Shown here: piece by piece, positions 21,971 through 34,082 of the stretch
Position numbering within the stretch: the first letter of the stretch is position 1
Layout: each line of letters begins with the position of its first letter
NCBI GenBank assembly: GCA_015680685.1
Contig: MNCI01010504.1
Coordinates: 595,941 to 659,940, forward strand
Reading direction: 5' to 3'
DNA: 64,000 nucleotides
Origin: Gnetum montanum
Taxonomy: Eukaryota; Streptophyta; Gnetopsida; Gnetales; Gnetaceae
Notes under the pieces: generated by a model
What the model saw: the letters and a program-made list of their open reading frames with translations, nothing else
The model's database searches: none
Told to the model about the DNA's origin: nothing
Program-made: the position numbers and the translations under genes

Positions 21971-23344
21971 CTTTGGTCTTGCAATTTTTTGTTTTCTAAT
22001 TCTTCATATTTCAATTTGTCATTTTATCTTTTTGAGGGTAATCTCATCTATGAAGAAAATACTCATGTGACCTATCGGTTGAGGTGTTGTCCTATGTTAT
22101 CAAGTCACAAGTGACTAATTATTTAGATAGTGAGCCCACAACATCCACCCACCCATTCTATAAATAAGAGGTTCTACTCTAGGTATGATGATATTCTTGT
22201 TATCATTAAAACTTAAAGTAACCTTGTACTCATTATGCCTAGAGTGAAAAGTGATGGACTAAGAGGGAATGACAAGGGTGTGACATCAAGGGGACTTGTT
22301 GATTCCCTTTGACAACATCTATTTATGCTATCATGTAGCTTGGTTGTACTAAAATCCTTGTAGATCTAACAAAAAATAGGAGTAAGAGTTGTGGTAAAGG
22401 CAATCAATAAAGGAACTCAATGTTGTTCTAAAGGGTCCCATTGGAAAGACATGCATCCATGCTTGAAGGTTGGTGGCTTCCCTAGATCCCTATTTGGAAA
22501 GACAAAGTGCAAAAGCGGCTAGAAGAAGAAAAAGAAAAGAAAGAAGAATGATAGAAAAGAAAAGATCAAGGAAAACATGCCATAGAAAAATTCAAATCAC
22601 TCCTCCCATATGAAAAAAACCAAGTGATCGTACACCTTGTGGTCATGATGCTCTTATGGTTGTCTATCATCCTTGAGATGAAATAATGCAATGTGACTGA
22701 TCAGAGGCATGGACTTGGTTTTGGTCTTGGAGAGAAAGGCTAATGGTACTTTAATCATGCATAATAGTTAGGATTCATTATGAATAGGGTAAGTTACCCC
22801 ATGTCCCAATCTCTGCAATCCCTTCTATAATTCATCTCAGTTCATCGTCCAAGTACTTCTAACTTGTATCTTGTGTGGCATAGAATTCATACCTCATAAT
22901 GGTGGTACTTATCATATGTGTGTTTTGTTGCACAAATGTGGATTGCATTTAACTCTTCTAGTGCCTACGGACATTTTAAGGTGTGGTTATGTAAGGGCAT
23001 GATAGGTTCGAACTTGCTTTAGGGAGGACCCACTTATGTGACTTTTGTAATTTGTACTTGTTGCACACCACCACATCATTCTATATCCTCTAAGTATTAC
23101 ATTGCTGAATCTATTCTTTACTTTATCATTATTTCAACCAAACGTTCCTTAGAACCACTACATGTCCTTTTCCTTTACCCTTTTCAAAGAACTTCATTGT
23201 ATAACTCTACTTCATTACACTTTTGGTGCCTTAATCTCCACTTGACATTTCACTAGACCTTTTAAATCTACCTCAAATCCTTCATTTTTGGCTGTAAAAA
23301 CTTGAAAAATCATCAATTTTACTAAGTACCCTATTTTGGATAGG
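21971..23344 (+). other. Noncoding spacer of B
   Basis: No gene is supported. It aligns in blocks with the spacer of A (4871-6261). An A/G-rich tract lies at about 22500-22580, and the conserved block is at 23011-23040. Confidence 0.55.
23011..23040 (+). other. Conserved noncoding block upstream of ORF2 (B copy)
   Basis: AGGGAGGACCCACTTATGTG preceded by AACTTGCTTT corresponds to the blocks of A, D and E. The ACCCACTT core is unchanged. Confidence 0.5.
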
Positions 23345-23436
23345 ACGTGATATTGGGTGCCCAGTATCAGGTTCAACGTGATATTGTATACGTGCTATCG
23401 TGTATGTGATATTGCATCTATAAAAACTATATATAT
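23345..23436 (+). promoter_or_regulatory. Internal promoter-like copy of the U3 motif in B
   Basis: GTGATATTGGGTGCCCAGTA and two further GATATT units are followed by TATATATAT (23428-23436), in the same place relative to ORF2 as in A. It recalls the GATATCGGGTACACGATATC segment of B's own 3' LTR. Confidence 0.6.
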
Positions 23437-23938
23437 GGGGACCTTGTGCCCTTAGAAGTCATTTTCAACAGTTTATGTGGGGGAGTTGTTCAAATTTTTC
23501 TTCCACGATTTTTAGCACTTTGAGAGTCTAACATTTAATCATCAATATCTTGCTTGTTAACACTCAAATTTCCTCTTCGATCAAACCTAAATAAACTTAG
23601 AGTGTTTAACTTAGTTGTGGGGGAGGGGTACGGTAGAATTTGCACATAAATTTTTCAAAATTTGCTATCACCAGAACAATATCATAAGGGTAAGTAATAT
23701 TAAGAAATATTAAGAACTCATGCTAAACTAATTTTTTTCCTTCACCCAAATCATTGAAGTCACTTGAGCAAATCGGGCCTGACATTAAAACTTTTAGGGG
23801 AACTTTCTTGAAAAAATTTCTAACTTTGAAATCACTCTGAGTAAGAATTCAAAATTTATTAAAGGTAATGAATAAGGTATGAGATAATTAAATGTTGTTA
23901 AATGACCTTACTAACAATCGATCTTGGTGTGAATACAA
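23437..23938 (+). other. Putative ORF2 5' leader of B
   Basis: No gene is supported. It is AT-rich and keeps the GTTGTGGGGGAGGGGTAC purine run near 23615 seen in A. Confidence 0.45.
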
Positions 23939-24689
23939 ATGGCCCTTAAATGAGGACAACAAGGAAGAACTTCTCAAGGTGCATCCAAACATTCAAGAAG
24001 AGGTAGAGGCTAAGGACCTCATGTGGAGTATGGAGAATAGAAGGCACAATTGTTCAACATCCATTAAGAAACCCCTATCATTATAGAATTTGGCCAAGTA
24101 GAAGGTGGAGTGGGTTGAACACCCAAGCAAGGACAACATCTCAAGTTGTCCCTGGATTGTGTTTAGGCCATTCAAGAAAGGTCCACATTAGTTACAGTGA
24201 TTGTGGACTTAATTTTGGACCTTTCACCAAATTTTCCCCTGAACTAGTCAAGGATCAACTCAAGGGATCTCCATTATGGCTTGTCCTTTTGGAAAGTGGA
24301 GAATGGTATTTGGGGAAAACCTATCAATTTTGGCATAATAAAGAGGAAGGCACTATTGTCGACATTGGTGGAATATTAGTTGATTTCTTTGTAAAGGCCA
24401 TTGTGGAAGTTTTGAATCTTTTGAACATAGGGCCTAAAGTTGCTCATCTATCCACTTGCTCCAATGTAGATGCAAGAAAAGTATTGCTAAAGAGGGCATA
24501 TGACAAAGAAGACAAAACATATAGGGAACTAACCATTGAAGAGAGAGTTTATTTTAAAATTGGCACCTATCACATTTTTTCAATGAAGGGGTTAAACAAG
24601 ATTTTTACCTATGTGGCTAGATGAAGAATGATTTTTATGGGCAAGGTTGATGCTAATTTTCCCCATCTATATTTAATAGAGATACTGAG
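23939..24689 (+). pseudogene. ORF2 of element B, N-terminal part
   Basis: The ATG at 23939 aligns with the ORF2 start of A. The longest intact piece (24115-24624) has GPFTKFSPELVKDQLKGSPL, QFWHNKEEGTIVDIGG and YFKIGTYHIF, a better-preserved form of the putative plant transposon-type domain than in A. Element C cuts it at CTGAG (24685-24689); the frame resumes at 36723. Confidence 0.75.
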
Positions 24690-25943
24690 TGAAACACAAC
24701 AAAATTCGGAGGTTAGTACTTGCCCGGCACCAAGAAGGACCCTGAGACTCACGAATGACGCCGGCTGCATGAGATTTCACACACGCGGCAACCTTGGGGA
24801 TCGCCACATTTGGTTTTTATTAAGTATACTGTGCCAGCGTATACGCCCGGCGTATATGCCCAAGTTCACATCTACAGCGTATACGCTCAGCGTATACGCT
24901 TGACCCCTACAGCGTATACGCCCAGCGTATACGCCTGACACTCTACAGCGTATATGCCTAGCATTCCAGCGTGTACGCCCAGGTACTGCAGATGCATGCA
25001 CTCGACGAAAAAATCTCCAATGACAGCATAAAGATAACACCAAAGAGTAAGAATTGAAGCAAGTGGCCATCCTTCGGCGTATACGCCCGCACCCGCCAGC
25101 GTATATGCCCTGCATCCACCAGCGTATACGCACAGCATCCGTCAGCGTATACGCCCAGCACTCAGCATCTTCACCCCAGTTCACGCCCAACACCTCCAGC
25201 GTATACGCCCAGCGTATACGCCGACTTGATATGGCGTATACGCCCAGCGTATATGCCCAACAGATGTAAAATATTGTATTTCTGTAAAGTCTGTGCACCC
25301 GGTCAACGTGCCACGTGTTGCCCAACCCGAGTCTAGCGTAACAACCTGTATAAAAACCCCCATTTTCCACTTCACCAAGGTCGGTTGGCAAAATCCCAGA
25401 GCACACCAGAGAACATTTACGCTGCGCAAAAGAGCTGAAACCCTCTTATGTTGGGAAGCCCTGTACACTGCAGATACAGTCTCTACGCTCCGCTCACCTT
25501 GCAAACCAGCCGAGTCATCCCTGTATACGCCGGGGCTTTTCGTCCGCCTTGTGTTCCCACACAACTGCGTTAGACCGGTGCACTGTACTTTATCTTTGTA
25601 ATACCATTGTTTACATTTGCTGTATAAGTTATTTTACAGTTTTACGTCAATTTGGCCCATGCACTGTTTACACCTGTTTATGCTCAAGCTCTGTTTTCAT
25701 CTGTTTTACGCTATTTTACGCTTAGTTCACGCTTGCCACACCGTTTACGCATAACTCAGCGTATAGCATTTTGCGTACGTGCAGGGAAATCCTTGTCTGA
25801 TCCACGTGCGGACCACCCAAGGTACTCTGCCTTCGTGCATTCCAGCTCACCCTTAGGCGAAGGTAGGGTCTTCTGTACTCGTCCTGTGATCTCGCGGCCT
25901 CTGTTTTCTTTCCAGCCGGAGATCGACAATTTTAGGCGGTACA
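24690..25943 (+). repeat. 5' LTR of element C
   Basis: It begins TGAAACAC and ends CGGTACA. About eleven perfect GCGTATACGC palindromes plus variants occupy 24837-25258; TATAAAAA is at 25349-25356. Downstream the LTR contains many TTTACGC half-motifs. It matches 35464-36717 over its full length. Confidence 0.9.
24837..25356 (+). promoter_or_regulatory. U3 of C: GCGTATACGC palindrome array and TATA box
   Basis: The 10-bp perfect palindrome GCGTATACGC recurs, often as back-to-back pairs joined by CCA, at 24837-24963 and 25076-25258. TATAAAAA follows at 25349. The density suggests multiple protein-binding sites; this is inference. Confidence 0.6.
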
Positions 25944-25947
25944 GAAA

Positions 25948-25964
25948 TTGGCGCTAGAAGGAGG
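25948..25964 (+). other. Primer binding site of C
   Basis: TTGGCGCTAGAAGGAGG lies four bases after the LTR end, where minus-strand synthesis would be primed. I could not name the complementary tRNA with confidence. It differs from the tRNA-Asp-type site of the other elements. Confidence 0.6.
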
Positions 25965-26688
25965 ACGTCCTAAAACCTTGTCTGAAAATTTCCCAGCGTT
26001 TACGCTGTTAAGCATCTACGCCTCCAACTGCACGCCGCTCCCTGCTAAAACCCTTCAGTGGTTACGCCTCCCAACCTAAAACCTGAGCCTGTAACTGTCC
26101 AGCGTCTACGCTATTCAGTATTTACACCCCCTCGTAAAAATTCCCTCTGAAAACCATACGTTGCCTTGTTTACGCTGAGCTTTGCTTTTATGCTGTGCAT
26201 CGTTTACGCTTTCCATTGTTTACGCTCTACCTTGTTTACGCTGAGCTTTGCTTTTACGCTGTGCGTTGTTTACACTGTCATTGTTTACGCCCTGCATTGT
26301 TTACTGAGCCTCGTTTACGCTGAACCTTGTTTACGCTGAGTCTAGTTTACACTCGCTTGTTTTTTACGCTCCCCTGTTTTCACGCTACAACTGGTTTACG
26401 CTGTGGCTTGTTTTACGCCGAGCTTGTTTTACGCTCCTCACTTTTACGCTGAGCCTTGTCTTACGCTATCTTGCTTACGCTGCACCCTTTTTTACGCTAT
26501 ACCTTTACGATATACACTGTCTAGCGTATACGCTGAGCCACTTACCCCGTAGACTCGTCTACGCTCAACGCCTACGCTAACGTATACACTGTATACAATA
26601 TCATACGCCGTCAGCTGAAGCGTATACGCTGTACGCTATGCGATACGCCAATTTCACTCTAGACTGTCATACCCTTTAACAATTCATC
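25965..26688 (+). repeat. Leader of C with TTTACGCT repeats
   Basis: This noncoding leader holds roughly fifteen to twenty TTTACGCT or TTTACGCC motifs, dense at 26165-26480, plus two full GCGTATACGC palindromes near 26523 and 26620. TACGC is the half-site of the U3 palindrome. No start codon before 26689 opens a supported frame. Confidence 0.65.
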
Positions 26689-29550
26689 ATGAACCCTGTG
26701 AACACTACCGGTGCGATGGCTCACGTAACAGACATCATGGACATCACAACCGTCCAACAGCCCATCGCATAGCACCCGGGAATGCAACCCACAGCTGGGC
26801 CCCACCGATTCTTAAGGTTACAGGGGAGAGATCTAGCCTCCAACCTAATCACCCAGGACTAGTATAATTTTATATGTATTAAAATACAAGCTGGCCTGGC
26901 CGTTGACCGAGCTGAAATGGAAGTGAAGAGGCAGTTCGAACTCTTCTACAGGGGAGGATATGAGTTCACCCCTTCCCCATACGATGTAATCCCTGTTCCT
27001 GAACAATATTCGGAACTCATCACATAGCTCCTCCTCCACAGGCACCAGTCGTTGGACCAGCCCGCACTAGAGCCTCAGCCAGAGGAGGAGGATGACTTCG
27101 CCACTCAATCCGAGCATGAAGACTCCTACCATACCCTAAGCCCGCAAGTACATGTTAATCCTATTTTCCATCCTGAGACAGAGGAGATCCTGCCCGTACA
27201 ACACCTTAGATTCACCCAGGCTCAAGCGCCACCATTAGAAACATCAACACTCATGCATATTCCTCTCCCGAGTGATCACCAATCCAACACCTTCCCTCTT
27301 ACACTTATCCCTAATGCAGCTGCGAGCTCATCCTCACGAGCACCACCTCCTCAAGACAACACAGGTGTAATGTCCCCACCCCGCGTAATAGGGATGCCAC
27401 ATGTGATTCCGGCATCTACATCCGCTCACTTCATACCGCACATCCAAACGCATACAGTTTCCCAAACAGCCGTGACCCAACAGGGAGTCCCCGCGCACAA
27501 CGTGGCAGGACAATGGCCAGCGAGGGGAGTGTCATCACACCAAATTCCCCATCACCATGCACCACCCCACACAATCCCACCAACTAATATTCCCCAAGCA
27601 CAGCCCCAGCTGCAGCAACAACAGCCACAACATTTTCCCTACAACGTGCCATCTGTAGTGTAACCTACCATAACCTTTCCACAAGCACAACCACCACCCA
27701 CGCAGCTGTCGGCCTTTCAGCCCACCATACAATAATCTAACTTGTACAACATACCACAATCCCAAGCCGGAGCATCACCGAGCGCCCAAGACTGGGTGGA
27801 TGCCAAAAAAGTAATGCAGGAGCTCACTGACGAGGTGAAGCGCCTCAAAACAGCCGTTGACGGAGAGCTGAAGATAGTGGATTTCTACAACGATGTCCCC
27901 ATCAGCTCTTCAGTCCCACCTCTAACCTTACCTAAAGGTGTCTCCTTACCCACATTGACCAAGTACGATGGGGAGACAGATCCCAATGCACATCTCATAA
28001 CATTTAGACTAGAGTGCGCGTTGCTCTAGGCATGGCCCCACTCCATACTACGAGTATTCCCCATGTCGCTCGCGGGGAGAGCACTCGACTGGTATCGAGC
28101 CTTGCCCAGGAACTCTATCTTTTCCTTGGAGGATCTTTTACACTAGCTTGTGACCTAGTTCAAGTACAACTTGAAACCCGAGGCCACGCTGGACAACCTT
28201 ATACAGGTCAAGCAGGCCCCTCTTGAACCTGTACAAAATTTTATTCAGAGATGGAGTGCTGCTCTCAACGAGCTACACGAACCAATCTCTCCAGCTTATC
28301 TGCTTACAATTTTCAAGGGGGCTGTCAATGATTTCTTCAAGTCCAAATTATATTACCTTAACGTGCGTGATCTTAATCAGACATTTGTGCAGATAAAAAA
28401 CATAGAGGAAGTGGCTCAAAACAGCCACGACTCGGCATACTTGGCCTTTAGAAACCAACACACTAAAAAGGATAAAGAGAAAGCCAAGACAACTATAGCA
28501 GTGATAGCAGGAGCCCAACAAATGAACATCACACCCCAACAAACACCACCCGCAACCCCTACTAACTACTATAAACCCGCTCCCACAACAGCCCCGGAAT
28601 CATCATCATCATAGAACCCAACAAACCGTACACGTAATTTCGAGAGGAAAGAACCCTTTCAATACACGCCTCTACCGATGAAATCATCCTAGCTCATTGA
28701 TCAGCTCCTAAAAGCTGGGCTGATGACACACAAGCAGTTATCCCCTGCAGCCATCCAAAGACATGAACGGTTCTGCCAACTCATACAGAACCCAAGCTTA
28801 GCAACCCCGGATGAGCCGCCCGTACCGAAAGGCTTTAGGATGGATCGCTTCTGCGACTACCATCAACGCAATGGGCATGGAACAAATTACTACTTCACCC
28901 TGAAGCAGGATATCCAGCAGATGATTGATGATGGAAAAATCACTTTTGATGAGGCTAACCCGGTCCAGCCGCAGAATCAGGCTATGGGGATGTACAAGGA
29001 TCCCCTGAATACCCAAGAGGCCCTGTACATGATTAGCACGATCTACTTCGATGATCATTCCGAGGCAAGTAACATTAACACCATCTACCCTCAAAACACA
29101 CAAGAAACGTCTCATAGGCCATTCGTAGTGCAGATTCCTCCCACCGTGACCGCACCCACACCCCAATCACCACGCGTCCCCCAATAGCCCTATGTCGTCC
29201 GTATACCTTCAGCCGTACCTACACCCTCAAAGCCACTAATCCCTCACACTCGGCCTGCTCCCTTCGTAGTCCGAGTACCACCAACCGTTGCAACAGCGGA
29301 GGTCCAACCTCCACCGAAACCAACCCCATATGTTGTTAGGACACCCGAAAGTCCTAACAATCATCAAACCTCTACCAGATAGGCGCAGGGCAAACCTCGC
29401 CCCTACGTCATCAGGGTCCCTAGCCAGCCTTCGGCTCAAACGCCTCCCACTAACCAAATGCAACCCCACCCATCTGCATATGTGGTGCGCATCCCAAGGT
29501 AATCTAAGGCCCCGAAACTAGCTCCACCTCCACGCCATACGTGAGAATGC
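26689..29550 (+). pseudogene. gag of element C
   Basis: One frame (that of the ATG at 26689, MNPVNTTGAM) carries Gag through stops that look like CAG to TAG and CAA to TAA changes, for example TAG at 26770-26772. The N-terminal part is Pro/Gln-rich (27052-27663). The core at 27742-28029 has LPTLTKYDGETDPNAHL, a typical Ty3/Gypsy Gag entry, and 28171-28614 continues it. The nucleocapsid-like region at 28840-28900 reads CDYHQRNGHGTNYY, where the last Tyr replaces the zinc-binding Cys. A Pro-rich linker follows. Gag would package the RNA. Confidence 0.85.
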
Positions 29551-30843
29551 TTGGCTGATAGGCTTACGCGTGAACACTTGGAGAAAGAGTGCCAACGATT
29601 GGCTCTGGGGCCACCCAAACCTACTTCACTCAATTCCATACCCATGTCGCCGACTAACGATCAGTCAAATGTAGGTAATCAGGGTGAACCGTCATCAAAG
29701 CAAAATGAACCATCTAAAACTACAGCACAAAGCAAGGATGATAGGCCACTAAAACATGAAATAAAGTTGTTGGGCCCAATGGACCCAATCGCTGCCGACA
29801 AGAACGTCTCCAACAGTAGAGACTTTGCGATGGCTTTAACACAAGTCAGCCAAGCGCTGAAACAAAAGAAAACTTCTTTGAGCTTGTATGACTTAGTCCT
29901 AACATCCCAAACTCATCAGGAAGCTCTCGTACGCATGCTAAAGTCCATCCTGGTCAGTGAGGACTTGCCTCCAAGCAAACCGGCCATTCATGCCGTAATG
30001 TATCCATCTCACGGTGCCATCCCTAAACCCTTGAGCTTCCACGATGATAACATCAAAGTAGACAAGAAGACAGGGGAGGCAACGACAATCCCCATGTTCA
30101 TAACAATACAAGTAAACCAGTTCAAAATACACAAAGTCCATGTAGACGATGGGGCGGCCACAAACATTGTACCCTATCCCATCATTGAACAACTGGGGTT
30201 TACTGACTTAATTAAACCTACGACAACAACATGTTTAAAGTCATTCAGCGGGTCACGTGTACTAGTCAAAGGCACGATAACCTTAGACTTCATAGCGGGA
30301 GACCAGTTCCCCACATCCGCTGGCTTCCTGGTTGTCGATGAGATGCCAGGGTTCAACTTGATATTAAGAAGACCCTGGTTGGCCTAACTGAGAGCCGTTT
30401 CTTCCCCTATACATCAGGAGATTCACCTACCCTATGAGGGTAGTGAAATCGTCATACATGGGGAAGCGGTCACTCCCATTATTTCATCGCACACGAACAA
30501 TGACCAAGGCTCCGAAGTTGAACTCGCGAAGTCTAGTCAAAATGACGTAAACGAGCCACAACTAGTGGGTGGTAAATCTTCAAACACGGGACAAGAGCCT
30601 CCTAAAACTGAAACACCCGCATCTAACACTTTATACACATCGTCTCATGAAGAAATCAACACGGAAACAATGACGGACACTGAAACACCTAAAAATACCG
30701 ATACCGAAAACATTGAATCGGATGTCTCCTGGACTGAATTGCCATTCAACGTGATCAGCGAAGGAGACGCAGAATACAAAATCGTACTAGCCAATACACC
30801 CCCTGACATAAAAATAAAGAAAATCAAAAAACAATTAAAATAA
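29551..30843 (+). pseudogene. Protease and C-terminal tail of the Gag-Pro ORF, element C
   Basis: It continues in the frame of gag. The aspartic protease core is VHVDDGAATNIVPYPIIEQL with the active-site Asp present (about 30137-30196). The C-terminal motif reads LILRRPWLA, where the family has ILGRPWL, so the conserved Gly is lost. A stop at 30385-30387 interrupts the frame. An acidic tail (30565-30840) then ends at TAA 30841-30843. The protease would process the polyproteins. Confidence 0.8.
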
Positions 30844-31190
30844 AACTACGTAACTACTATACGTCCGAAACGACGTTAAACTACGGTACGTCCGAAACGA
30901 CATTAAACTACGGTTTGTCCGAAACGACGTTAAACTACATGCAGTCCGAAATGACATTAAACTATAATAGAGCCAAGAACATTATTAAACAACACCCTCT
31001 ATCCAAAAAGACGTTAAACTATCACGTCCGCAATGACATAAAACTAGCCACGATCAGAAATGGTCGGTGCATTAAGAAATTTATCCGCTTTATCCAAAAT
31101 ATTGCTTGTTTACAATAGGGGCCCGGAATGGCCTTAAACTATGCATAGTGGCCCAAAATGGCCTTAAACTAGTGCATACCCTGTCTTCCT
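30844..31190 (+). repeat. Short repeat cluster 1 of C (GTC..GAC..TTAAACTA)
   Basis: About eight irregular units have the form GTCCGAAACGAC then GTTAAACTA, where GTC and GAC could pair. They lie between the protease ORF and the truncated RT. A related cluster with the same TAAACTA core follows integrase (34083-34420). Confidence 0.65.
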
Positions 31191-31275
31191 TTTTACATAC
31201 CGTTTATCATTATTTCAGTGCATTACATTTAAACAGAAAAGAAAATCCAAAAACATCTTAACATCGTGTCATGTA

Positions 31276-32310
31276 TACAACCAAATATGCATCAACCCGG
31301 AACACCAACTTCAAACAACCTTCATGACCCCATGGGGAACTTTTTGTTACACCATGATGCCATTTGGTCTCAAAAACGTAGGGGCCACATATCAAAGAGC
31401 CATGACATTTATCTTTAGTGATTATATGTTACGGTCACTCAACGATTATGTGGATGACATCGTGGTTAAGTCAAAAACGACCGAACAACACGTAAAAGAC
31501 CTCGACTTAGTCTTAAAACGTTGTTTAAAATATGAACTAAGACTTAACCCAAAAAAATGCGTCTTCGGTGTCAAAACAGGAAAAATGCTTAGATTCATAG
31601 CTTCAGAAGCAGGGATACCAGTAGACCCCGATAAGGTTAAGGCCATCACCAACCTGAAACCACCCAGTAACCTTACCGAACTTCGAGGTCTACAAGGTAG
31701 ATTGCAGTTCATCAGGCGTTTCGTAGAAAAATTACCAAACAAACTAAAACCTATGAACCACCTGTTACGTAAAAATGTCCATTTCGAATGGACTCCGCAG
31801 TGCCAGGAAGCCTTCAAAAATATCAAAACAGCACTTGCTCAATTGCCCACGGTCTACCCGCCCCAAAACAACAAACCATTTTACATCTACCTTGCCACTT
31901 CGAAATCGTCCATCGCGTCCATGCTTTGCCAGAAACAAGATGACGGAACCGAATTCCCTGTATACTACTTGAGCCATGCCTTAGTTGCCCACGAAAAGAA
32001 GTATAATGACGTGGAGAGGTCGTGTTTAGCTTTGGTCTTTTCTTTAAGAAAATGACGACATTACCTCTTCCGTAATCAAGTCTACATAATCTGTAAGGAT
32101 AATGTACTGAGAGCCATAACAGGGAACATTTACGAAATGAACCGAATAGCCTGGTGGAAAGCCATGATAGCTGAGTTTGACCTATATTATGTAGCGCAAT
32201 CATCAGTCAAGGGTTAAGCCATAGCAGATCAAATGGCCACGTAACCAACACGTGATCAAGAAACCATAGATCCAGAATTCCCAGATGAGAACATAAACAC
32301 CATAGACACA
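31276..32310 (+). pseudogene. RT (N-terminally truncated) and RNase H of element C
   Basis: The reading enters RT at YNQI, after the point where the first catalytic Asp motif should be. It continues with TPWGTFCYTMMPFGLKN and the intact YVDDIVVKS active site (near 31447). The thumb and RNase H follow (FEWTPQCQEAFKNIK, then YYLSHALVAHEKKYNDVE). A TGA at 32056-32058 (CGA to TGA) and a stop near 32217 break the frame. Without the fingers and first catalytic Asp this copy could not make active RT. The frame equals that of gag-pro. Confidence 0.85.
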
Positions 32311-32729
32311 GTGCCCCAAGATTATGATGCCATTCTAAACTTTGATGGAGCATCCACCTCTCGAGGAGGAAGTGCGGTCGCTGTCATCACCTATCCCTCT
32401 GGGGAGATCCGACCCTTTGCCTATCGTTTCAATTTTCACTGTACTAACAACATAGCAGAGTATGAAGGTCTTCTTAGAGGTCTCGCGATAGTACTGGCTT
32501 CAGACATCACACGGCTTATAGTCAGAGGAGATTCACAATTGGTCATAAACCAAGTTACAGACATTTACACATGTAAAGCCCAACATTTACAACCATACTG
32601 TGACTTGGCAAAACATTTAATGAGGTGATTCAAAAACATTGATGTGCAACACGTCTCTCGAAACGATAACACCATCGCAGACGCGTTGGCCACATTAGCG
32701 CTAAACATATCGCCCGACATGTTCATGCC
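32311..32729 (+). pseudogene. Second (Tat-type) RNase H of element C
   Basis: NFDGASTSRGGSA, NNIAEYEGLLRGL, GDSQLVINQV and NDNTIADALATLAL carry the acidic residues D, E, D and D of a complete RNase H of the archaeal-like type. A second RNase H of this type after the usual one is the mark of the Tat lineage. One stop (TGA near 32626) lies inside. The frame shifts at about 32725 into integrase. Confidence 0.8.
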
Positions 32730-34061
32730 TTGCCAAGCTCCGTAATCAACTACGCTGAATCGATAACCAATACCTCCGACACATCGCCAATTGCATCTGT
32801 TAGTACAAAACACACGGTGGAATGGTATGATGACATAAAAGAGTACCTTCTACACGGCGAAACACCACGACATCTAACGCATGCACAGAAAGATGTGGTG
32901 CGGAAACGTTCTAGGCAATACACCCTCGTAGGGGACACACTATGTCGTCGATCCTACGAAGGCATATTGCTAACATGCGTCAATAGTACTGAGGCCCAAA
33001 CAATAGTTGAACAAATACATGAGGGACTATGCAGAGGACACATTGCGCCTAAAACCATGGCAACGAAAATAAGACGATTAGACTATTATTGGCCGCATAT
33101 GGAATATGACTGTCTCTCTAAGGTTAAAACATGCGACACTTGCCAAAAGCATAGTAACCTAATCCATGTCCCACCGAACGAGTTGCACATGGCGCAGATC
33201 ACATGGCCCTTCCAAAAATGGGGTTTGGACCTCATCAGACCAATCACGCCCTCGTCTTCTGCAGGGTACAGTTTCATCATAACCGCTACTGAATATTTCA
33301 CGAAGTGGGTTGAGGCTGTTCCCCTCCGAAAGATCACATCTAAACACGTGTGCAATTTCATCCTCGAAAACATAATAACCCATTTTGGCATTCCCATGAC
33401 AATCATCACTGACAACGGGCCGTAATTTAGCAGTGCCGAAACAAAAACTTTCTGCGACAGTCTGGGGATCAAACACTCATTTTTCTCCCCTTACTATCCT
33501 TAGAGCAATGGGCAAGCAGAAGCAACAAATAAGATGATCATTACAATACTTAAGAAAATGCTGACCCAAAGCAAAAGAAAATCGCACGAGCAATTAGTAT
33601 ACGCATTATGGGCATACCACACTACACACCGAACGTCAACAGGTAAAATGCCATATAGTCTTGTTTACGGTTTAGAAGCTATTTTACCCCTAGAATTACA
33701 GGTACCATCGTTAAGGATCACACTCTCCGGACTCCTCGACAATGAGCAAAACAATAATCTACGTACCATTGACCTCAATTCGGCGGAAGAAGAACGCATA
33801 TGCGCGCTCGATCAGATCGAATGGTATCAAAAGCAACAATGACAGTGACATCGGCATGATGTCAACAAGTGCCCCATCAAAGAAGGCGACCTCGTGCTCA
33901 AAGCTGTTCGGGAACATTCGGACAAATTCTCAGCCAACTGGGAAGGCCCTTACGTAGTTATCAAAGCATTCGATAATGGTGCATTCAAGCTAGCCGACAT
34001 GGAAGGGAACGAGTTTTCCAATCCGACAAATTATTTGTTCCTAAAACCATTCTACGTCTGA
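32730..34061 (+). pseudogene. Integrase of element C
   Basis: Integrase would insert the DNA copy into the genome. The N-terminal zinc-binding part ends in CDTCQKH (about 33133). The catalytic core shows WGLDLI (near 33222), ITDNGP (near 33406) and GQAEATNK (near 33511), giving the D, D, E triad. The C-terminal KEGDLVLK...NWEGPYVV part (33880-33960) is typical of Ty3/Gypsy integrase. Stops at 33423, 33501 and 33840 break it, and the TGA at 34059-34061 ends it. No chromodomain is visible. Confidence 0.85.
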
Positions 34062-34082
34062 ATACTAGCTCAGGTACGTGTA

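Noticed and set aside
24837-25258. CRISPR-like spacing of GCGTATACGC
   Set aside because: Repeats are 10 bp, irregularly spaced, often back to back, and lie in a plant LTR; there are no cas genes.
24777-25406. Long minus-strand open frames rich in YAGG/YTL repeats in the 5' LTR of C (and 35704-36180 in the 3' LTR)
   Set aside because: They are translations of the GCGTATACGC repeat array, differ in frame and length between the two LTRs and have no protein-like composition.
26165-26480. TTTACGCT repeats as a CRISPR array or satellite
   Set aside because: Unit length and spacing vary freely; it is leader sequence of C.
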